Assembly (NCBI RefSeq): GCF_007858255.1
Contig: NZ_VFEU01000007.1
Coordinates: 62,001 to 126,000, forward strand
DNA: 64,000 nt
From: Pseudomonas rhodesiae
Lineage (GTDB): Bacteria > Pseudomonadota > Gammaproteobacteria > Pseudomonadales > Pseudomonadaceae
Direction: 5' to 3'
The notes beneath the pieces were generated by a model. That model was not told the origin of the DNA. It was given only the letters and a program-made list of their open reading frames with translations, and searched no databases. The translations under genes and the position numbers were made by a program. Below are positions 17,942 to 26,367 of the stretch, in pieces; position 1 is the stretch's first letter; every line of letters starts with the position of its first letter.

Positions 17942-18036
17942 CACTGTGGGAGGGGGCTTGCCCCCGATAGCAATGTATCAGTCAGCCTATCTACCACTGA
18001 CGCACCGCTATCGGGGCAAGCCCCCTCCCTAAGTGG
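17942..18036. repeat. REPIN (paired inverted REP)
   Basis: Two REP arms built on GGGAGGGGGCTTGCCCCCGATAGC and its reverse complement face each other across about 35 bases. This is the common intergenic REPIN type of the P. fluorescens group. It separates the cassette from the EamA gene. Confidence 0.88.
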
Positions 18037-18094
18037 ATCCCTCTAGATATCCAGGCAAGGTGCGCTCATGTACCGCCGGTTTACCTATCCGTTT

Positions 18095-18108
18095 GGTCAG
18101 TACTGACC
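18095..18108. promoter_or_regulatory. Palindromic operator candidate upstream of EamA-ligase operon
   Basis: GGTCAGTACTGACC is a perfect 14-base palindrome 53 bases before the EamA start. No regulator gene adjoins it. A dimeric repressor or activator site is the simplest reading. Confidence 0.45.
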
Positions 18109-18160
18109 CGACTGCTGTTTTGTTAAGTTGAAGCACTTGTTGCCTCCCAGGTGAAGTGCG

Positions 18161-19072
18161 ATGCAAAAGCACGGCGTTTTTCTCGGATTGCTGTTCTGCC
18201 TGCTAAGTGCCGCGTTCGACGTATACGTGGGCTTCGTCACGCAAACGCTTAACACGTTGCTGGTCATTTTCTATTGCTTTATAGCGTCTTCTGCGCTGTT
18301 CCTGGCAGTCGCGCTCTTTCATGACCCGGCTTCTTTTTGTTCCAGAGTCAAAGCCGATTGGGACCGCGTACTGGTAGTGAACGTCGCAGTTTTGCTCAAC
18401 TGGGGCGGCCTGTTTTACGCCCTGCGTTATCTGGAGCCAGCCGTTGTTGGTGTCGCTTCGGTGGCCTGCGGTCCGGCGCTTACGTTGGTTATTTCCTGGT
18501 TCGATAAAAGCAGCGCGAAAGTTGCTTTTGCGGATGCGCTGATAGCGTGCCTGGTGCTCGCCTCAGTGGGGATCATGCTATCCAACTCCCTGGCGGGTGT
18601 GAGCGGTGTGGAAACCGCCACGATCGGGGAGCGTTTGCTCGGGGTCTCCAGTGTATTGATGTGCGCGCTGGGTACGGTGATGTACACGGTGTTTTCAAAG
18701 CGGATGTTTGCTCTGCAGTGGTCGGTTCATGAAATCCTGGCTGTCAGAAATATTGCGATGATCGTGGTGTGCCTGCTGGCGCTTCCTCTGACTGGCACAG
18801 GTTTTTACCTCGAGTCCGGGTTGATCGCGCCCATGGTGGTTCTGGTAGTCGCTGGGCATTTGCTGCCGATCTACCTGATCCAGAAAACCATCTATTGCCT
18901 CTCGCCGATCCACGTGTCCCTGGTGTTGCTGAGCCTTCCAGTGTTCGTGCTGTTACTCCAGTACCTGGACGATCGCGTGATTTTTTCGCTGGCCAGTGTC
19001 GCGTCCGTCTGCGTCATCGTGTTGTTGCTGTCGGGCCGGGCCTTATATGCAATGAGGAGGGAGGCAGCATGA
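18161..19072 (+). CDS. EamA/DMT-family transporter
   Basis: The 303-residue protein has about ten hydrophobic segments arranged as two repeats, as in drug/metabolite transporters of the EamA type (an N-terminal LLFCLLSAAFDVYVGFV helix and NWGGLFYALRYLEPAVVGVASVA in the first repeat). Many relatives export amino acids, peptides or metabolites across the inner membrane. The ATG is preceded by AGGTGAAG. Its stop overlaps the start of the ATP-grasp ligase by 4 bases, so the two are coupled; it probably exports the ligase product. Confidence 0.82.
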   Translation: MQKHGVFLGLLFCLLSAAFDVYVGFVTQTLNTLLVIFYCFIASSALFLAVALFHDPASFCSRVKADWDRVLVVNVAVLLNWGGLFYALRYLEPAVVGVASVACGPALTLVISWFDKSSAKVAFADALIACLVLASVGIMLSNSLAGVSGVETATIGERLLGVSSVLMCALGTVMYTVFSKRMFALQWSVHEILAVRNIAMIVVCLLALPLTGTGFYLESGLIAPMVVLVVAGHLLPIYLIQKTIYCLSPIHVSLVLLSLPVFVLLLQYLDDRVIFSLASVASVCVIVLLLSGRALYAMRREAA

Positions 19073-20319
19073 TCACGGTGGTCGTCGTGGATGGTTTTTC
19101 ATCCGGGAAATGCGTAGCAAAAGGCTTGTTCGAGAGAGGCTGCAGATTGATGCATGTGGCGTCGTCAGCCAATCTCGATGACTACTACTATAGGGGCTTC
19201 GATCACTCGCTGTATGACCGCATGATTGTGCACACCGACGTCGTCACGACGCTCGCCAGCGTTGAGCATTTCGCGCCCCAGTTCATCATCGCCGGTGCCG
19301 AAACCGGTGTGCTGCTCGCCGATCAGTTGAACGAGCGCCTTCAGTTACCGTATCGGAATGACTTCGATAACACCCATGCCCGTCGAAACAAGTTCGCCAT
19401 GATCGAAACGGTCGCCCATGCGCAATTGCCCGTAGCACGACAGTGCGTTGCCGACAGTTGGGCCCTTGCACATGCTTGGATCAACGCCCACGGGCGTTTT
19501 CCTGTGGTGGTCAAGCCGCTCGACAGCGCGGGGGCAGATGGGGTGTTTATCTGCGAGGATTTGCCGGCCTGCGAGGCGGCGGTGCAAACGCTGCTGGGCA
19601 CGGTGAACCGGTTGAACGGCCGCAATACGCAGGTGTTGATTCAGGAGTATCTGGCCGGCCTGGAGTATGTGGTGAACATGGTTTCCGTCGATGGCCAGCA
19701 ACTGGTCACCGAGGTGGTGCGCTATCAAAAACAGCGCGCCCCGAGAGGCGGCATTCTTTATGACATCGATGAACTGATCGGGCCAGACTCGCCACTCTAT
19801 TTGCCGTTGTTGGAATACACCCGCGCCGTGGTGCAGTGCCTTGGCATCCGCAACGGCCCTAGCCACGCGGAAGTCATGTTCACCGACGAAGGGCCCAAAC
19901 TGGTGGAAATCGCCGCGCGTACCGATGGCATTCTTCGTCCTGGCGTATCCCGTCAGACCACCGGGCTGGGGCAGATCGAGGCGGTGGTGTTGTCCATCAC
20001 CGAACCCGAGGCATTCGCGCAGTTGCTGGCCAGGGACTTCGATTATCAGCGCCTGCAGCGTACTTACAATGTGTGCCTGATCAATCGCACTGAAGGCTAC
20101 TTCCACAAGGCGCGGTTTGTGGAGGAACTGCTCAAGCTGGCGTCATTCTTTGAGGCGGTGTTCTACGTTGAGGAGGGACAACCCCTGAGCGCGACGCAAG
20201 ATGTATTCAGCCAGCCAGGTACGGTGTACCTGGTACATGCTGATCCAGCAGTGATCGCTGCGGATTATCAGCGGATCCGATTGCTTGAGGCCCAAGGTAT
20301 CTACCTCACCTCACACTGA
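19069..20319 (+). CDS. ATP-grasp ligase, L-amino-acid ligase type
   Basis: The 416-residue protein has a preATP-grasp Rossmann-like half, then ATP-grasp motifs: VVVKPLDSAGADGVFI (lysine and glycine-rich loop), VLIQEYLAGLEYVVNMVSVDG and HAEVMFTDEGPKLVEIAARTDG (Mg2+-binding carboxylates). The last motif has Ala where many relatives have Asn (E-x-N/G-x-R). The best family fit is carboxylate-amine ligases that join amino acids or peptides through an acyl phosphate, such as BacD and TabS. Substrates cannot be told from sequence. It overlaps the EamA gene, which argues for an exported dipeptide-like product. Confidence 0.8.
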   Translation: MITVVVVDGFSSGKCVAKGLFERGCRLMHVASSANLDDYYYRGFDHSLYDRMIVHTDVVTTLASVEHFAPQFIIAGAETGVLLADQLNERLQLPYRNDFDNTHARRNKFAMIETVAHAQLPVARQCVADSWALAHAWINAHGRFPVVVKPLDSAGADGVFICEDLPACEAAVQTLLGTVNRLNGRNTQVLIQEYLAGLEYVVNMVSVDGQQLVTEVVRYQKQRAPRGGILYDIDELIGPDSPLYLPLLEYTRAVVQCLGIRNGPSHAEVMFTDEGPKLVEIAARTDGILRPGVSRQTTGLGQIEAVVLSITEPEAFAQLLARDFDYQRLQRTYNVCLINRTEGYFHKARFVEELLKLASFFEAVFYVEEGQPLSATQDVFSQPGTVYLVHADPAVIAADYQRIRLLEAQGIYLTSH

Positions 20320-20424
20320 TACGTTGCTTTGAGTCTCTGTGCACCCTCTATACTGTCCCGCGACAATTTCCCAGGTGCTGCCAGCCGCTCAATACGGCTG
20401 GAGATATACGCAGAGGCTGTTTCA

Positions 20425-20997
20425 ATGGCAGGCAGGTTGATCTATCTCATCGGCCCATCGGGTTCGGGCAAGGACAGCCTGTTGGAGGCCGCGCGTGCGC
20501 GTCTGGCCGAGCGCGGTTGCCGCATTGTGCGGCGCGTGATTACCCGCTCGGCGGAAGCGGTAGGCGAGGCGGCGCAAGGTGTGAGCCCCGAACAGTTCGC
20601 CGTAATGGAGGCGCAAGGGGCGTTTGCGCTTAGCTGGCAGGCCAATGGGTTGTGTTATGGCATTCCAAAGGTGATCGACGACTGGCTGGCGGCGGGGGAG
20701 GACGTGCTGGTCAATGGTTCGCGCGCGCACCTGGCGCTGACCCGCGAGCGCTATCCAACGTTGCTGGTGTTATTGCTGACCGTGGATCAGGCGGTGTTAC
20801 GCGAACGTCTGGTGGCGCGGGGGCGGGAACTACTGGCGGATATTGAAAAGCGCCTGGCGCGTAATGCCCGGTTCACGGCGCAGATGCTGGCCGGTGACGG
20901 CGCGGGGCTTTTGCTGCTGGATAACTCCGGCCCGCTGGAACATACCGTGGAGCGTTTGCTGTGTTGCCTGGAGCAAGGGCATTCAGCCTGTGCATGA
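20425..20997 (+). CDS. phnN: Ribose 1,5-bisphosphate phosphokinase PhnN
   Basis: The 190-residue guanylate-kinase-fold enzyme has P-loop GPSGSGKD at residues 10-17 and the family segment RRVITRSAEAVGE. PhnN phosphorylates ribose 1,5-bisphosphate to PRPP, completing phosphonate breakdown by C-P lyase. No other phn gene is in the window. The ATG at 20425 is preceded by a GAGG about ten bases upstream. It is 106 bases downstream of the ligase gene and could be read with it, or stand alone. Confidence 0.88.
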   Translation: MAGRLIYLIGPSGSGKDSLLEAARARLAERGCRIVRRVITRSAEAVGEAAQGVSPEQFAVMEAQGAFALSWQANGLCYGIPKVIDDWLAAGEDVLVNGSRAHLALTRERYPTLLVLLLTVDQAVLRERLVARGRELLADIEKRLARNARFTAQMLAGDGAGLLLLDNSGPLEHTVERLLCCLEQGHSACA

Positions 20998-21310
20998 ACG
21001 CCGGCAAGGCATCGGTAGTTTGAGCGGATGTATCCCGGCTAATGGGCAACGGGCGTAGTTCAAGGGCTGTTGGTGTGTAGCCGTTTGTTTTATTTCTGTG
21101 GATTCAAGCGCTTTTCAGCACGGTCGGTCTGTGTCCGATTGTGAGAAGTGTAATGGGGCTCTTCCTTTATTTAGCGCGCGTTACCCCGACAGCTCGCTGT
21201 TGCAGTGCGTAGCAAATCGGCACTTTCCGAAGGTTTGTCGGCATGGGACGTTAATAAATCGATGCCGATGGGTTCGGCTTGTTTATTAACCTGAGTGAGT
21301 GCACTGCCCC
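20998..21310. other. Intergenic region between phnN and the protease gene
   Basis: About 310 bases with no credible gene. Its notable feature is the long hairpin at 21250-21290, close to the protease start. Apart from that I see no clear terminator or sigma-70 promoter. Confidence 0.5.
21250..21290 (+). promoter_or_regulatory. 41-base hairpin just upstream of the protease gene
   Basis: A perfect 9-bp outer stem (GTTAATAAA / TTTATTAAC) encloses an internal loop and a 5-bp inner stem (GCCGA / TCGGC) with loop TGGGT. It ends 20 bases before the ATG of the protease. It could act as an operator in DNA or as an RNA structure controlling initiation. Confidence 0.5.
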
Positions 21311-22801
21311 ATGATTCATGCTGATCGAGTGGTCGCTAAACCCTCCCTTGAAACTTTGCCTATTTCCGACCCAGGCCCGTTCGGTGTGGGCGCCAACAAC
21401 AAACCGACCTACACCACGGACCAGGCCGGTAAGCAAATCACCCGCGATAATCTGCGCTTTCACGACCGCAACAACGACAAGAGGCTTGAACTTTCCTACA
21501 CCGTGGACCCGCAATTCAGCGCCGCGCAGCAACGCCGGGTGCGCCAGGCCGTACAGTCCTGGGAGGACGTGGCCAATATCACGTTCAAGGAGCGAGCAAC
21601 GGCGGCCGACGGCACGGTCCACATCAAAAGAGACCCGCGTAGCGACCGTGGCGTCGCCACTTCACCCACGCGTTTCACCGCCAGTACCACGGCACGCATC
21701 GGCACGCTAAGGGAAAGCACTTCCCCGGCATTGGGCAGTCATTTTTCGCTGACTGCCGTGCATGAGATCGGTCATGCCATCGGTCTGCAGCACCCAGGCA
21801 ACTACAACGGCGGTGGTGATTACCAGCGGGGCGCGGTGTATGCCGGAGACACCAAGGCGCGCAGTGTGATGAGTTACTGGTCGGAGAGGAACCAGGCGGG
21901 TCATGACTTCAACATGCTCAACCCCAGCGCGCCGATGATGGATGACATCGCTGCGGCCCAACGGCTGTACGGCGCTAATCACCAAACCCGCAATACCGAC
22001 ACCACCTATGGCTTCAATGCCAACTGCGAGCGCGAAGCCATGACCCTCAACAGCGCCTCCGACAAGCCCATCTTCTGCGTGTGGGATGGCGGGGGCGAAG
22101 ACACCTTGGACTTTTCCGGATTTTCCCAGAACCAGAAGATCAATCTGAACGCCGAATCGTTTTCCGACGTGGGTGGCTTGAAGGGCAATGTGTCCATCGC
22201 CAAGGGCTGCACGGTCGAGAACGCCATCGGCGGTGCCGGGCGCGATGTGTTGATTGGCAACGAAGCCAGCAATCGGCTCAAGGGCGGGGCCGGTGCGGAC
22301 ACCCTGCGCGGTGGTGGCGGCGCGGATATTTTTTCCTACGACAAGGCCAGCGATTCCACGCCTCAACAACCGGATCTGATCGAGGATTTCACCAGTGGCA
22401 CCGACAAGCTCGACGTATCCGGCGTGCTCAAGGAGGCCGGGTTGAGCGCCCTGGTATTCACTGAACGTTTCACCGGGCGTGCAGGCGAGGCTGTGCTCAA
22501 GCACGATGCGGCCACCGGCCGGTCAAGCCTGCAGATCGACCTGAAGGGCACCGGCAGTGGCGGTTTCCAGGTCAACAGCATCGGCAGGATCACCCCAGGG
22601 GATGTGCTGTGGAATGGGCAACAGCCGGAAGTCAAACCCCTCCCCAGGGTGGTGCCGCAACCGACACCCACGCCACCACCAAACGTGAACCCAGACAGCA
22701 ACGCAACGTTCAGAGACGTGCTGGTCAAGGCGTTGACCCTGTTGATGCAATGGATGCAAAGCTTTCTTCAGTCATCGGGCGCCCGTGGCCAGCGCACCTG
22801 A
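21311..22801 (+). CDS. Serralysin-family zinc metalloprotease (RTX, type I secreted)
   Basis: About 496 residues. The catalytic zinc motif HEIGHAIGLQH is at residues 151-161 and the Met-turn SVMSYW follows at about residue 187, as in serralysins (family M10B). Glycine/aspartate-rich calcium-binding RTX repeats (IGGAGRDVLIGNEASN, GGAGADTLRGGGGADIF) occupy about 305-345, then the beta-roll tail. There is no N-terminal signal peptide, consistent with type I export. Unusually the chain continues about 50 residues past the usual end with a Pro-rich linker and an amphipathic helix. No inhibitor or type I secretion genes are adjacent. ATG 21311 is used; an in-frame GTG at 21299 is the alternative and neither has a strong ribosome site. 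Confidence 0.9.
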   Translation: MIHADRVVAKPSLETLPISDPGPFGVGANNKPTYTTDQAGKQITRDNLRFHDRNNDKRLELSYTVDPQFSAAQQRRVRQAVQSWEDVANITFKERATAADGTVHIKRDPRSDRGVATSPTRFTASTTARIGTLRESTSPALGSHFSLTAVHEIGHAIGLQHPGNYNGGGDYQRGAVYAGDTKARSVMSYWSERNQAGHDFNMLNPSAPMMDDIAAAQRLYGANHQTRNTDTTYGFNANCEREAMTLNSASDKPIFCVWDGGGEDTLDFSGFSQNQKINLNAESFSDVGGLKGNVSIAKGCTVENAIGGAGRDVLIGNEASNRLKGGAGADTLRGGGGADIFSYDKASDSTPQQPDLIEDFTSGTDKLDVSGVLKEAGLSALVFTERFTGRAGEAVLKHDAATGRSSLQIDLKGTGSGGFQVNSIGRITPGDVLWNGQQPEVKPLPRVVPQPTPTPPPNVNPDSNATFRDVLVKALTLLMQWMQSFLQSSGARGQRT

Positions 22802-22822
22802 ATCTGGGTCAGCCGCTGCGCG

Positions 22823-24022
22823 TCAGGCCGCAGCCCGCGCCGGGGCCTGACGTGACGCACTGAGGAACCGAAGCAGCGCCACCAATGGAAACGCGCTGCC
22901 CACCAGCATCACCGCCAGCCAGCCGCCGTGTTCGTACACGCTGCTGGCAATCGCCGAGCCGAAGGCGCCGCCGATAAAGATGCTGGTCATATACAGCGCG
23001 TTCAGGCGGCTGCGGCTGTTGGCGTCCAGCGCGTAAATGGCCCGCTGGCCGAGGACCATGTTCATCTGCACGCAGAAGTCCAAAACCACACCGGTGACCG
23101 CCAGGCCGATCACGCTGTACAGCGGATGCACCAAGGCCGGCAGGAAGCTCAGCGCTGCGAACAGCATTGCCAGCAACGATGCGCGATGGGTGTGACCGGC
23201 ATCGGCTAGGCGCCCGGCGATGGGCGCGGCGATGGCGCCGATGGCACCGACCAGCGCGAAAATCGCGATCTGGGTCTGGCTCAAGCCATGGTTGCGCACC
23301 AACTCCAGCGGGGCCGCGGTCCAGAACAAACTGAAGGTGGCGAACAGGCAACCCTGGTAAAAGGCGCGTTGGCGCAACAGCGGTTGTTCACGCAACAAGG
23401 TGCCCAGCGAGCGCAGCAGTGGGCCATAGCTGGCGCTGTGATCGGGTTGGCGTTTGGGGATGGTCAGCATCAGCACCACGCTGATAAACACCATCAACGC
23501 CGCCGCAGCCATAAACATCGCGCGCCAGCCGAAGTGATCGGCGACCACGCTGGACACCGGACGCGCCAACAAAATGCCCAACAGCAGCCCGCCCATGATG
23601 CTGCCGACCACCCGACCACGGGATTCAGCGGGCGCCAGGTGCGCGGCCAGGGGAATCAGGATCTGCACCGACACCGAGCTGAAGCCGATCAACAGCGACA
23701 CCAGCAAGAACAGGTTCGGTTGCTCGGTAACCGCCGCGCCCAGCAGGCTGGCAATGGCCACCACCGTGGTGGCGATCATCAATTTGCGGTTTTCCAGCAA
23801 GTCTCCCAGGGGCACCAAAAAGAACAGGCCCAAGGCGTAGCCTATTTGCGTAAGGGACACAATCAGGCTGGCCATGGCGGGGGTGAGGCCAATATCCGGC
23901 GCGATCAGTTCGATGATCGGCTGCGCATAGTAGATATTGGCGACGATGGCGCCGCAGCAAAACGCAAACAGCATCACCATGCCTCGGGTCATGGTGCTCG
24001 TTGGGTGTGGGGTAGCGTTCAT
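22823..24022 (-). CDS. MFS transporter
   Basis: The 399-residue protein has about twelve membrane helices and the major facilitator A-motif-like loop GDLLENRKLM after helix 2; the C-terminal half carries AGRLADAGHTHR. The pattern is that of drug or metabolite efflux permeases of the DHA type. No substrate can be assigned. The start at 24022 (MNATPHPTST) leaves 16 upstream in-frame residues outside the gene. It converges on the protease gene, with a 9-bp hairpin (22821-22829 / 22844-22852) straddling its stop codon. Confidence 0.85.
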   Translation of the reverse strand: MNATPHPTSTMTRGMVMLFAFCCGAIVANIYYAQPIIELIAPDIGLTPAMASLIVSLTQIGYALGLFFLVPLGDLLENRKLMIATTVVAIASLLGAAVTEQPNLFLLVSLLIGFSSVSVQILIPLAAHLAPAESRGRVVGSIMGGLLLGILLARPVSSVVADHFGWRAMFMAAAALMVFISVVLMLTIPKRQPDHSASYGPLLRSLGTLLREQPLLRQRAFYQGCLFATFSLFWTAAPLELVRNHGLSQTQIAIFALVGAIGAIAAPIAGRLADAGHTHRASLLAMLFAALSFLPALVHPLYSVIGLAVTGVVLDFCVQMNMVLGQRAIYALDANSRSRLNALYMTSIFIGGAFGSAIASSVYEHGGWLAVMLVGSAFPLVALLRFLSASRQAPARAAA

Positions 24023-24162
24023 GGTGTTCTCATAAAAGCGAAGGAAGATGGCCTGCGAGGGTAAATGCAAGGCTCAGCGACGAGTAGGCCGCTTGGAATG
24101 ATAGTACTTATGTCGGCTGATGATACATTCTGAAACATCTACCCAGCCCCCCGGGCAAAACC

Positions 24163-24391
24163 AATGTGGGAGGGGGCTACACAAGTCTCAAAGGCTGAAA
24201 TAACTCTGCGGGTGGGGGCTTGCTGTGGTGATCGGGCTTGTCGAATCGTCGCACCGCCCGCGTTGGGCTGCGAAGCGGCCCCATTCCCGGCGATGTGGTT
24301 TTAGCTGACACACCGAGGTGCCTGGGTTTGGGGCTGCTTCGCAGCCCAGCGCGGGGCAAGCCCGCTCACCACAACAAGCCCCCTCCCACAG
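24163..24391. repeat. Nested, composite REPIN
   Basis: The intergenic region between the MFS and sulfate-binding genes is filled by nested palindromes. An outer pair (TGTGGGAGGGGGCT near 24165 and AGCCCCCTCCCACA near 24377) encloses 27-base arms at 24214-24240 and 24357-24383 that match at 25 positions. Inside these is a pair of another type (GCGTTGGGCTGCGAAGC at about 24260 and GCTTCGCAGCCCAGCGC at about 24336). Two repeat families appear combined in one structure. It follows the stop of the sulfate-binding gene and may also end its transcript. Confidence 0.75.
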
Positions 24392-24410
24392 TTTTACTGC
24401 GTTTGTTCAG

Positions 24411-25415
24411 TTATTGACCGGAGTAGATCTGGTCAAACACACCACCATCATTGAAGTGGGTTTTCTGTACCGTGCGCCAGTCACCGAAGGTTTTTTCCAC
24501 CGACAGGAAATCGACTTTGGGGAAGCGGTCGGTGTACTTGGCCAGCACCGCCGGGTCACGTGGGCGCAGGTAGTTGTTCGCGGCGATTTCCTGGCCTTGC
24601 GGCGACCACAGGTACTTCAGATAGTCCTCGGCGGCGGCGCGGGTGCCTTTTTTCTCGACCACTTTGTCCACCACCGACACCGGCGGCTCGGCTTCGGCGG
24701 ATACGCTTGGGTAGATCACCTCGAACTGATCGCGGCCGAATTCACGGGCGATCATTTCCGCTTCGTTTTCAAAGGTCACCAGCACGTCGCCGATCTGGTT
24801 GGTCATGAACGTGGTGGTGGCGGCGCGGCCACCGGTGTCCAGCACGGGAGCTTGTTTGAACAGCTTGCCCACAAAGCTCTTGGCTTTCTCTTCGTCCCCG
24901 CCGTTCTTGAGTACATAGCCCCAGGCCGACAGGTAGGTGTAGCGGCCGTTGCCCGAGGTTTTCGGGTTGGGCACGATCACCTGCACGCCGTCCTTGAGCA
25001 GGTCGGGCCAATCTTTCAGGGCTTTGGGGTTGCCTTTGCGCACGATAAACACCGTGGCTGAGGTGAACGGAGCGCTGTTGTTCGGCAAGCGCGTGACCCA
25101 GTTGTCCGGCACCAGTTTGCCGTTGTCCGCCAGGGCATTGATGTCGGTGGCCATGTTCATGGTGATCACGTCAGCCGGTAGGCCGTCGATCACCGAGCGT
25201 GCCTGTTTGCTTGAACCTCCAAAGGACATCTGCAAGGTCAGCTTGTCGTCTGGGTGCTCGGCGTCCCAGTGTTTCTGGAAAGCCGCGTTGTAGTCCTTGT
25301 AGAAATCGCGCATCACATCGTAGGACACGTTCAGCAGCGTGACGGGGGCGGCTTGCACGGCACTCGCCAGGGCAATTCCGGCGGCCAGGAGGGAGGCGCT
25401 AAGGCGTTTTTTCAC
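24411..25415 (-). CDS. sbp: Sulfate-binding periplasmic protein of an ABC transporter
   Basis: The 334-residue protein has a clear signal peptide (cleavage after AVQA) and the Sbp/CysP features LLNVSYDVMRDFYKDYN, SFGGSSKQARSVIDGLPADVITM, NPKTSGNGRYTYL and TFENEA. It captures sulfate or thiosulfate for the CysTWA importer, whose membrane and ATPase genes are not in this window. P. aeruginosa calls the gene at the equivalent position cysP. It is monocistronic; cysteine/sulfur-limitation control is expected from the family but no CysB site was identified. Confidence 0.9.
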   Translation of the reverse strand: MKKRLSASLLAAGIALASAVQAAPVTLLNVSYDVMRDFYKDYNAAFQKHWDAEHPDDKLTLQMSFGGSSKQARSVIDGLPADVITMNMATDINALADNGKLVPDNWVTRLPNNSAPFTSATVFIVRKGNPKALKDWPDLLKDGVQVIVPNPKTSGNGRYTYLSAWGYVLKNGGDEEKAKSFVGKLFKQAPVLDTGGRAATTTFMTNQIGDVLVTFENEAEMIAREFGRDQFEVIYPSVSAEAEPPVSVVDKVVEKKGTRAAAEDYLKYLWSPQGQEIAANNYLRPRDPAVLAKYTDRFPKVDFLSVEKTFGDWRTVQKTHFNDGGVFDQIYSGQ

Positions 25416-25511
25416 TGCTCATTCCTTGTTGTTCGAGAAGAGGGGACAGGCACAATGCCAGCGACTATAGCCGGGGCCGCATAGTCGCTTAAAGATTAAA
25501 AAGAACTTTGC

Positions 25512-26336
25512 TTATTCCACTTTCTTAAACAGATTGCTGCCACAGCGCGAACAGAATGCCGCATTGGGTTCGTGGGTGTTTTTCTGGCACACCGGGCAGT
25601 CGGTCTGCAGCTGTTCGCCGCGCATGGCACTGGCCAGTTCGGCGGTGAAAATCCCGGTGGGCACGGCGATGATTGAGTAACCGGTGATCATCACCAGCGA
25701 CGAAATCACCTGACCCAGTGGGGTCTTGGGCACGATATCGCCAAAGCCGACAGTGGTCAGGGTCACGATGGCCCAGTAGATGCCCTTGGGAATGCTGGTA
25801 AACCCGTGTTCCGGGCCTTCGATCACATACATCAGGGTGCCGAACACGGTCACCAGGGTGCACACGCTGACCAGGAACACCACGATTTTCTGCTTGCTGC
25901 CGCGCAGCGCCGACATCAGGTAATTGGCTTGCTTGAGGTAGGGGCTGAGCTTGAGCACGCGGAAGATCCGCAACATACGGATGATGCGGATAATCAGCAG
26001 GTACTGCGCGTCGCTGTAATACAGGGCAAGGATGCCAGGCACGATGGCCAGCAAATCCACCAACCCATAAAAGCTGAACGCATAGCGCAACGGCTTGGGC
26101 GAGCAGTACAGGCGCAGGCCGTACTCGATGGCGAAGATCAGGGTGAAGCCCCATTCGATATAGGCCAGCACGTCGGCGTAGTTCTGGTGCACTTGGTCGA
26201 TGCTGTCGAGCATCACGATCACCAGGCTGGCCAGAATGATCAGCAGCAAGATCCCGTCAAACCGCCGCCCGGCCACGGTGTCGCTTTGGAAAACCATGAC
26301 GTAGAGACGCTGACGCCAATCGTTGTTGCTGTCCAT
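25512..26336 (-). CDS. Voltage-gated-type potassium channel with C-terminal zinc ribbon
   Basis: The 274-residue protein has six membrane segments. Segment S4 carries regularly spaced arginines (RIIRMLRIFRVLKL) and the pore loop has the K+ selectivity filter TVGFGD. After S6 a short cytoplasmic tail ends in CPVCQKNTHEPNAAFCSRCG, four cysteines spaced as a zinc ribbon. The family conducts K+ across the inner membrane. The zinc ribbon could mediate assembly or sensing; this is inference. It is adjacent to, and in line with, the urea transporter gene. Confidence 0.9.
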   Translation of the reverse strand: MDSNNDWRQRLYVMVFQSDTVAGRRFDGILLLIILASLVIVMLDSIDQVHQNYADVLAYIEWGFTLIFAIEYGLRLYCSPKPLRYAFSFYGLVDLLAIVPGILALYYSDAQYLLIIRIIRMLRIFRVLKLSPYLKQANYLMSALRGSKQKIVVFLVSVCTLVTVFGTLMYVIEGPEHGFTSIPKGIYWAIVTLTTVGFGDIVPKTPLGQVISSLVMITGYSIIAVPTGIFTAELASAMRGEQLQTDCPVCQKNTHEPNAAFCSRCGSNLFKKVE

Positions 26337-26367
26337 AAATCCTGCCCGAGTCGATTTTCGAGCAAGC

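Larger units (their letters stand above)
17657..18160. other. Junction region between cassette and EamA-ligase operon
   Basis: About 500 bases without an intact gene. In order it holds a short unmatched stretch, the lipoprotein/terminator remnant, the MITE-like element, a REPIN and, from 18037, a 124-base upstream region of the EamA gene with a 14-base palindrome. Confidence 0.75.
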
